Under the pieces are notes generated by a model. It was not told where the DNA came from. It did no database searches and saw nothing but the letters and a program-made list of their open reading frames with translations. Both the position numbers and the translations under genes were made by a program. DNA of 10,378 bases from JACMMS01 sp043772865 (GTDB lineage Bacteria; Pseudomonadota; Gammaproteobacteria; Burkholderiales; Methylophilaceae). Positions within the stretch are counted from its first letter, which is position 1; each line of letters begins with the position of its first letter. The DNA is taken from assembly GCA_043772865.1 (NCBI GenBank), contig JAYVFU010000159.1:1-10378 (forward strand). The letters are read 5' to 3'. Below are positions 4,978 through 10,378 of this stretch, one piece after another.

Positions 4978-7797
4978 TTAGCTTGCCAACATCGGCTTTA
5001 AATATCTACCTGTATAACTCGCTTTACATTCGGCGACTAATTCTGGTGTGCCTTCTGCTACCACCATACCACCGCCATCACCGCCTTCAGGGCCCATATC
5101 AATAATCCAATCTGCGGTTTTAATCACGTCTAAATTATGCTCAATAATCACCATGGTGTTACCAGCATCACGTAAACGGTGAATGACATCGAGTAATAAT
5201 TGAATATCTGCAAAATGCAAACCTGTGGTGGGCTCATCTAGAATATACAAAGTGCGGCCAGTGTCGCGTTTGCTTAATTCTAGCGATAATTTAACACGCT
5301 GCGCTTCTCCGCCAGATAGCGTGGTGGCAGATTGCCCCAACGTAATATAGCCCAAGCCTACGTCTAATAAGGTTTTTAGCTTGCGCGAAATAACAGGTTG
5401 CGCGCTAAAAAATTCATGCGCCACCTCCACCGTCATGGCTAAAATTTCGTGGATATTTTTACCTTTGAAATTAATTTCTAAGGTTTCGCGGTTATAGCGC
5501 ATGCCTTTACATACATCACAAGGCACATAAACATCAGGCAAAAAGTGCATTTCTACGCGCAATACGCCATCACCTTGGCAAGCTTCGCAGCGGCCACCTT
5601 TTACGTTAAATGAGTATCTACCTGGCCCATAACCGCGTGCGCGGCTTTCTGGCACCGCCGCAAATAAATCGCGAATTGGCGTAAATAAGCCTGTATAAGT
5701 AGCTGGGTTGGAGCGTGGTGTGCGACCAATTGGGCTTTGGTCAACATCGACTACTTTATCAAAAAATTCCAGCCCTTCAATATGCGCAAATGCCGATGGC
5801 TCAGTACTACTACCGTATAAATGTTGCGCCACAACACGGTAAAGTGTGTCGTTAATCAGTGTAGATTTCCCACTGCCAGATACTCCTGTTACGCAGGTCA
5901 TTAAGCCAACTGGCAAATTAAGCGTAACATCTTTTAAGTTATGCCCAGTAGCCGAGGTCATTTTTAGCCAGCGCGCCGCATCAGGTTTAGTACGTGCGTG
6001 GTTGTACATAATCTGTTTTTTGCCGCTTAAATATTGCCCCGTGAGCGAGTTTGGGTTTGCTTGCACTTCTTGCGGCGTACCTTCAGCCATAATCTGCCCA
6101 CCATGCACACCTGCGCCTGGTCCAATATCAATCACATAATCTGCCGCCATAATCGCATCTTGATCATGCTCCACCACAATGACACTATTGCCAATATCAC
6201 GTAAGCGTTTAAGCGTATCTAATAACCTGTCGTTATCGCGCTGATGCAGGCCGATGGATGGCTCATCCAGCACATACATCACACCCGTTAAACCACTGCC
6301 AATTTGACTGGCTAAGCGAATACGTTGCGCTTCGCCGCCCGATAGCGTTTCTGCAGATCGTGATAGAGATAAATATTCCAACCCAACATTAGTTAAAAAT
6401 TTAAGGCGATTGCTAATTTCTTTTACAATTTTATCTGCAATGGCGAGTTTTGCACCTTCTAATTGCAGTGTTTCAAAAAAGTTGAGCGCCACTTTCAAGG
6501 GCACTTCACATACTTGATGAATATTCTGATTACCCACTTTGACATGGCGTGCTTCGCGACGTAAACGGGTGCCGCTGCAATCTGGACAAGTTTGGCTATT
6601 GAGATATTTCGCTAATTCTTCCCGCACCGTGGTGGAATCAGTTTCGTGATAGCGGCGTTGTAGGTTGTTTAATATACCTTCAAATGTATGCGTTTTAGTA
6701 AAGAACATGCCGCGTTCATTGAGGTATTTAAAGGCAATCGCTTCACGACCAGAGCCATTTAACAGCAAATCTTGCGTGGCTTCTGGCAAGGTTTCAAACG
6801 GTGTTTCTAAATCAAATTTATAATGCTCACTTAAGCTTAACAGCATTTGAAAATAAAACTGATTACGCTTATCCCAGCCCTTAATCGCGCCGCTGGCGAG
6901 TGATAAATGCGGAAAAGCCACCACCCGTTTAGGGTCAAAAAAGCTCATATTGCCTAAGCCATCACATTTAGGGCAAGCACCCATCGGGTTGTTAAAGCTG
7001 AATAAACGCGGCTCTAATTCGGCAAGTGAGTAATCACAAACTGGACAAGAAAATTTAGCGGAAAATAAATGCTCTTGTCCATTATCCATTTCCACTGCAA
7101 TGGCTTTGCCTTCGGCTAAACGCAATGCAGTTTCAAAACTTTCGGCTAGTCTTTGCTTAATTTCAACATTGACTTTAATGCGGTCAACGACAACATCTAC
7201 CGTATGTTTTGTGGTTTTGGAAAGTTTAGGCAGTGCATCCATTTCGTAAATTTCGCCATCAACACGTACGCGCACAAAACCTTGTGATTTGAGGTCATCA
7301 AATAAATCAACTTGCTCACCTTTGCGATTAGCCACGACGGGTGCCAAAATCATGATTTTGGTATCAACAGGCAATTTTAAAACGCCATCGACCATTTCAG
7401 TCACGGTTTGCGCCTGCAATTTAATATTGTGATCAGGACATTCTGGATCGCCCGCGCGCGCGTAAAGTAAACGTAAATAATCATGAATTTCGGTAACAGT
7501 GCCCACAGTAGAACGTGGGTTGTGTGAGGTGGATTTTTGCTCAATTGAAATCGCAGGTGATAAGCCCTCAATTAAATCAACATCGGGTTTATCCATACGT
7601 GCCAAAAATTGCCGCGCGTAAGCAGATAAGCTTTCTACATAGCGGCGCTGACCTTCTGCATACAAGGTATCAAACGCAAGTGATGACTTACCACTGCCAG
7701 AAAGCCCTGTAATCACCACCATTTTATTACGCGGAATATCCAGCGAAATGTTCTTTAAATTGTGTGTTCTGGCGCCACGTACTTTGATGTATTCCAT
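4978..7797 (-). CDS. uvrA: UvrABC excinuclease subunit A
   Basis: Damage-recognition ATPase of nucleotide excision repair. A UvrA dimer finds distorted DNA and loads UvrB. At 939 residues it matches the 940 of E. coli. It has two ABC modules: Walker A GLSGSGKSS (31-39) and GVSGSGKST (638-646), signature LSGGEAQRIRLA (485-496) and LSGGEAQRVKLS (827-838), and Walker B/H segments VLDEPSIGLH (509-518) and ILDEPTTGLH (852-861). Zinc modules are visible as CPVC (251-254) with CPKC (275-278), and CEAC (737-740) with CDVC (760-763); CPDC (404-407) is a further cysteine pair. The ribosome binding site is weak (AAGA before ATG 7797-7795), but MEYIKVRGARTHNLKN is the standard family start. The 58-base gap to the convergent HDOD gene has no evident terminator. 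It diverges from the transporter-ssb unit. Confidence 0.98.
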   Translation of the reverse strand: MEYIKVRGARTHNLKNISLDIPRNKMVVITGLSGSGKSSLAFDTLYAEGQRRYVESLSAYARQFLARMDKPDVDLIEGLSPAISIEQKSTSHNPRSTVGTVTEIHDYLRLLYARAGDPECPDHNIKLQAQTVTEMVDGVLKLPVDTKIMILAPVVANRKGEQVDLFDDLKSQGFVRVRVDGEIYEMDALPKLSKTTKHTVDVVVDRIKVNVEIKQRLAESFETALRLAEGKAIAVEMDNGQEHLFSAKFSCPVCDYSLAELEPRLFSFNNPMGACPKCDGLGNMSFFDPKRVVAFPHLSLASGAIKGWDKRNQFYFQMLLSLSEHYKFDLETPFETLPEATQDLLLNGSGREAIAFKYLNERGMFFTKTHTFEGILNNLQRRYHETDSTTVREELAKYLNSQTCPDCSGTRLRREARHVKVGNQNIHQVCEVPLKVALNFFETLQLEGAKLAIADKIVKEISNRLKFLTNVGLEYLSLSRSAETLSGGEAQRIRLASQIGSGLTGVMYVLDEPSIGLHQRDNDRLLDTLKRLRDIGNSVIVVEHDQDAIMAADYVIDIGPGAGVHGGQIMAEGTPQEVQANPNSLTGQYLSGKKQIMYNHARTKPDAARWLKMTSATGHNLKDVTLNLPVGLMTCVTGVSGSGKSTLINDTLYRVVAQHLYGSSTEPSAFAHIEGLEFFDKVVDVDQSPIGRTPRSNPATYTGLFTPIRDLFAAVPESRARGYGPGRYSFNVKGGRCEACQGDGVLRVEMHFLPDVYVPCDVCKGMRYNRETLEINFKGKNIHEILAMTVEVAHEFFSAQPVISRKLKTLLDVGLGYITLGQSATTLSGGEAQRVKLSLELSKRDTGRTLYILDEPTTGLHFADIQLLLDVIHRLRDAGNTMVIIEHNLDVIKTADWIIDMGPEGGDGGGMVVAEGTPELVAECKASYTGRYLKPMLAS

Positions 7798-8014
7798 ATT
7801 TTTCTTGAAGCTTTATACTTAATTAAGAGCAACCTGCTAATATACTTAGTTTTTGCGGCAGTGCTTAATATTTTTAACAAAAATTATTCATTATTAATGT
7901 TTGCAATTACACAAATTAGTTGAATTCTAGCCATTTAAATTCGCACTATTATTAAAATTTCCTTTAAAACATCTAACTAAATAATCTCTTTTAATAAAAC
8001 CTAAAGCACCAATT

Positions 8015-9421
8015 ATGCCACTCAGTAACTCCGATCGTATGTCAGCGCTAGAAATGCGCGCTAGTTTAAGTTTAGCTTCAATTTACGGCTTGCGCATGCT
8101 CGGTATGTTTTTGATTCTGCCGATTTTTGCCATTTATGCATCCACCTTACCCAGCCAGCCCAGTAGCGCAATGATAGGTTGGGCGCTGGGCGCTTATGGC
8201 CTTACACAAGCGATTTTTCAATTACCTTTTGGCATGGCATCCGATAAATTTGGTCGTAAAAAAGTGATTTATTTCGGCTTAACTATTTTTGCTATTGGTA
8301 GCTTTGTCGCGGCTTACGCAACGAGTATTGAGATGATTATTGTGGGCAGGGCTATTCAAGGTGCAGGTGCAGTTTCTGCCGCAGTAACCGCATTGGTCGC
8401 AGATTTAACTTCTGACGAGCATCGCACTAAAGCCATGGCGATGATAGGCGGCACCATTGGGATTACTTTCGCGTTATCGCTTATTGCTGGGCCAGCGCTT
8501 AATCAACTCATTGGCGTGCCTGGCATTTTTATGATGACTGGTATTTTGACTGTACTCGCTATGCTGGTGGTTAAATTTGTTGTACCTAATCCAGTGTTGA
8601 GCAGTTTTCATTCTGATGCGCAGGCCTCATGTGCTAGCTTAAAACTAGTTCTTAAAGACACCCAGTTATTACGCTTAAATTTTGGTATTTTTGCCTTACA
8701 TGCTGCACAAATGGCGCTGTTTATTGTGGTGCCATTCGCACTAAAAGCCATTCCAGGGTGGGGCGTTAATCAGCACTGGAAAATTTATCTACCAGTGCTG
8801 ATGATTTCTTTTGTGTTGATGGTGCCTGCGATTATTTACGCTGAAAAACGTGCAAAAATGAAACAGGTATTCGTTTGTGCGATTGCCATTATGGTGGTGG
8901 CGCAATTACTGTTTGCCAGCTTTATACATTCATTTTGGGGCATCGTGTTTTCGCTTACGGCTTACTTTGTTGCTTTTAATACTTTAGAAGCTAGCCTGCC
9001 AAGTATTATCAGTAAAATCGCCCCCGCTGCCACAAAAGGCACGGCGATAGGCGTGTATAATACGTGTCAATCGTTGGGTGTATTTGTTGGCGGCGTGATG
9101 GGCGGCTATTTAGCGCACCACTATAATAATTCTGCGGTATTTATCTTTTGTAGTGTATTAATGGGCATGTGGTTGTTATTTGCGCTCAGTATGCAAGCGC
9201 CCATGGCAGTTAAAACCAAAATGTACAGCATACAAGATAAAACCTTGCTTAATGCCTTAACCGCAAGTGAACAAAAAACACGTGAATTAGCAGATAAACT
9301 ACTTAAAATAGCGGGTGTGCGTGAAGCTACTGTATTTGCAAATGAAGCAAAAATTGTGTTAAAAATAGATAATCAGCGCGAGTGGGATGACAATCTCGTG
9401 CAAAAGCTCATAGGAGGATAA
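8015..9421 (+). CDS. yajR: YajR-type MFS transporter with C-terminal YAM-like domain
   Basis: An inner-membrane major facilitator protein of 468 residues with about 12 hydrophobic segments over residues 20-395. The first helix carries YGLRMLGMFLILPIFA (24-39), and the loop between helices 2 and 3 holds the MFS motif A GMASDKFGRKK (73-83; Asp77 and Arg81 are the key charges). GRAIQGAGAVSAAVTAL and HRTKAMAMIGGTIGITFA closely resemble E. coli YajR as I recall it. After the last helix, about 70 residues form a soluble domain with alternating beta and alpha segments, including AGVREATVFANEAKIVLKID; this matches the position and pattern of the ferredoxin-like YAM domain of YajR. The substrate is not established for this family. 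No good ribosome binding site is seen before ATG 8015; an in-frame ATG at 8039 is an alternative. Three bases separate its stop from ssb. Confidence 0.87.
   Translation: MPLSNSDRMSALEMRASLSLASIYGLRMLGMFLILPIFAIYASTLPSQPSSAMIGWALGAYGLTQAIFQLPFGMASDKFGRKKVIYFGLTIFAIGSFVAAYATSIEMIIVGRAIQGAGAVSAAVTALVADLTSDEHRTKAMAMIGGTIGITFALSLIAGPALNQLIGVPGIFMMTGILTVLAMLVVKFVVPNPVLSSFHSDAQASCASLKLVLKDTQLLRLNFGIFALHAAQMALFIVVPFALKAIPGWGVNQHWKIYLPVLMISFVLMVPAIIYAEKRAKMKQVFVCAIAIMVVAQLLFASFIHSFWGIVFSLTAYFVAFNTLEASLPSIISKIAPAATKGTAIGVYNTCQSLGVFVGGVMGGYLAHHYNNSAVFIFCSVLMGMWLLFALSMQAPMAVKTKMYSIQDKTLLNALTASEQKTRELADKLLKIAGVREATVFANEAKIVLKIDNQREWDDNLVQKLIGG
9412..9417 (+). promoter_or_regulatory. Strong ribosome binding site of ssb inside the transporter gene
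   Basis: AGGAGG lies 7 bases before the ssb ATG and within the last codons of the upstream transporter gene (its Gly-Gly end). It is the best Shine-Dalgarno sequence in the window and fixes the ssb start. Its position inside the upstream reading frame suggests that the two genes share a message. Confidence 0.85.
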
Positions 9422-9424
9422 GCC

Positions 9425-9952
9425 ATGGCATCAGTCAATAAAGTAATTTTAGTCGGCAATTTGGGGCGCGACCCAGAGATGCGCTTTATGCCTAACGGTG
9501 AAGCTGTCTGTAATTTTAGCATTGCCACCACCGATAGCTGGAAAGACAAAGCCGGCGTTAAGCAAGACCGTACCGAATGGCACAATATTGTCATGTATCG
9601 CAAATTGGCCGAAATCGCGGGCGAATATCTTAAAAAAGGTTCAAGCGTTTATGTAGAAGGTCGTTTGCAAACACGTAAATGGCAAACTAAAGAAGGCCAA
9701 GATCGTTACACCACAGAAATTATCTCCGACCAAATGCAAATGCTCGGTGGGCGCGTTGGTGCTGGCGGCGCAAGTGCTAATTATGATGATGGTATGGATC
9801 AAAGTGTTGGTGGTCAAGTTAATTATAATCAAGCGCCAACACGTCAAGCAGATAAGCCTGCCAATAAGCAAGCACCTGCCAACTCAAGTGCTAATAGTTC
9901 AAGCACAAGTAGTTCAGGTTTTGATGATTTTGAAGACGATATTCCGTTCTGA
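9425..9952 (+). CDS. ssb: Single-stranded DNA-binding protein
   Basis: Coats single-stranded DNA during replication, repair and recombination and recruits partner enzymes. At 175 residues it is close to E. coli SSB (178). The OB-fold core (about 1-110) opens with the standard MASVNKVILVGNLGRDPEMR and contains the aromatic DNA-contacting region TDSWKDK (36-42) and TEWHNIVMY (50-58), followed by YVEGRLQTRKWQ (76-87). A flexible linker rich in Gly, Gln, Asn and Ser (about 111-164) leads to the acidic tip FDDFEDDIPF (166-175), the conserved docking peptide for SSB-interacting proteins. It follows the transporter gene by 3 bases and ends 26 bases before a strong terminator. uvrA lies upstream in the opposite direction, as in E. 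coli, but with one gene between. Confidence 0.97.
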   Translation: MASVNKVILVGNLGRDPEMRFMPNGEAVCNFSIATTDSWKDKAGVKQDRTEWHNIVMYRKLAEIAGEYLKKGSSVYVEGRLQTRKWQTKEGQDRYTTEIISDQMQMLGGRVGAGGASANYDDGMDQSVGGQVNYNQAPTRQADKPANKQAPANSSANSSSTSSSGFDDFEDDIPF

Positions 9953-9978
9953 CGAATACCATTTAGTAAAGTGTAAAT

Positions 9979-10017
9979 AAAACCCCTGTAGACCAATAGT
10001 TTACAGGGGTTTTTTTA
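9979..10017 (+). terminator. Rho-independent terminator after ssb
   Basis: The stem CCCCTGTA (9983-9990) pairs perfectly with TACAGGGG (10002-10009) around an 11-base loop. It is preceded by a run of A and followed by seven T from 10010, the classic shape for transcription running from ssb. The flanking A and T runs can extend the stem. Confidence 0.93.
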
Positions 10018-10270
10018 TTTATAACTCAAATTTAAATTGTAAAGTATATTTGTTAACAGTTAGACTATGTCACACCTTGTAAATGTGTAAAGAATATACA
10101 TTCTCAATATTTGTTAAACAAAAATTAAGTTTATAGCGGATCGGTTATTTTTATACAGATTTCAAACTAAATTTAAATTAATCACTGAAGTGTTTTAAAT
10201 ACTTTTTCATTAAGAGCATTTTGGGATGCAATATGAAGTTATAGAACATGTTGTTTACAATTTAATTAAT
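10018..10270. other. AT-rich intergenic stretch, no supported gene
   Basis: About 250 strongly AT-rich bases between the ssb terminator and the stop codon of the minus-strand partial gene. No RNA gene, convincing promoter or second terminator is seen. It holds two copies of the palindrome-like AAATTTAAATT (10028-10038 and 10169-10179) and a 23-codon minus-strand open frame (10249-10178) without a ribosome binding site. None of these is strong enough to call. Confidence 0.6.
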
Positions 10271-10378
10271 TTAGATATCATCAAATAATCCTTTTTGTTT
10301 GTTATAGCTTCTCAGTTTTTTTTCTAATACCAGATTGTATTCTTCGGGTGAAATTTGTTTAGATATTTTTTCATAACA
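10271..10378 (-). CDS. C-terminal end of an unrecognised protein, runs off the window
   Basis: Reading the minus strand from the window edge, 35 codons stay open and end in TAA at 10273-10271. The peptide (CYEKISKQISPEEYNLVLEKK, then LRSYNKQKGLFDDI) is charged, Lys- and Glu-rich, and helical in character with a Pro-Glu-Glu helix start. That looks more like a genuine protein end than translated spacer, which in this AT-rich context should hit stops quickly. No family is recognised, and the start lies beyond the window. Its codons are more AT-rich than those of the neighbouring housekeeping genes. It converges on ssb. Confidence 0.55.
   Translation of the reverse strand, partial: CYEKISKQISPEEYNLVLEKKLRSYNKQKGLFDDI

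Noticed and set aside
5846..6139. Plus-strand open frame of 97 codons within uvrA
   Set aside because: Antisense to the conserved second Walker A region of uvrA; no ribosome binding site or recognisable protein features.
9641..9980. Overlapping open frames on both strands within ssb
   Set aside because: They shadow the repetitive ssb linker region; their peptides are Ile/Val-rich runs of the kind such out-of-frame readings give, and ssb itself is certain.
10028..10179. Two copies of AAATTTAAATT, 141 bases apart
   Set aside because: Such palindromic A/T words are expected by chance in DNA this AT-rich; no flanking similarity supports a mobile element or attachment site.
10178..10249. 23-codon minus-strand open frame downstream of the partial gene
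   Set aside because: No ribosome binding site, AT-driven residue composition, and length within chance expectation.
1..10378. CRISPR arrays, tRNA or rRNA genes, insertion sequences, toxin-antitoxin or phage-defence modules
   Set aside because: None seen on either strand; apart from the right edge, the window is filled by recognisable chromosomal genes with short spacers.

Overview
The window looks like a core chromosomal segment of an AT-rich Gram-negative proteobacterium. Gene content and order (glnA, rhodanese, aroE, mtgA, HDOD, uvrA, YajR-type transporter, ssb) and protein style suggest a betaproteobacterium, possibly of the Methylophilaceae (Methylotenera-like). That placement is inferred from memory of gene order and was not tested by a search.

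Layout. On the minus strand, 1-1409 holds glnA (type I glutamine synthetase), complete except for the last base of its stop codon. Its upstream region (1410-1725) contains a clear sigma-54 promoter and one good plus one weak NtrC-type site. On the plus strand, 1726-3860 holds a likely cotranscribed trio: a single-domain rhodanese, aroE (shikimate dehydrogenase) and mtgA (monofunctional peptidoglycan glycosyltransferase). A plus-strand HDOD-domain gene follows at 4092-4919. It converges on uvrA, a full-length excinuclease A on the minus strand (4978-7797). Diverging from uvrA are a YajR-type MFS transporter with a C-terminal YAM-like domain (8015-9421) and ssb (9425-9952). These two are tightly coupled, and the pair ends in a strong intrinsic terminator (9979-10017).

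The right edge (10018-10378) changes character. It is a very AT-rich, mostly noncoding stretch, followed by the last 35 codons of an unrecognised minus-strand gene that runs off the window.

How the genes relate: most are unlinked housekeeping functions, namely nitrogen assimilation (glnA), aromatic biosynthesis (aroE), cell-wall synthesis (mtgA) and DNA maintenance (uvrA, ssb). No complete unusual or undescribed system is visible. The points most worth a second look are the glnA control region and its overlap with the divergent rhodanese promoter, the transporter placed between uvrA and ssb, the triplicated microrepeat before mtgA, the degenerate HD motif of the HDOD protein, and the partial gene at the right edge.
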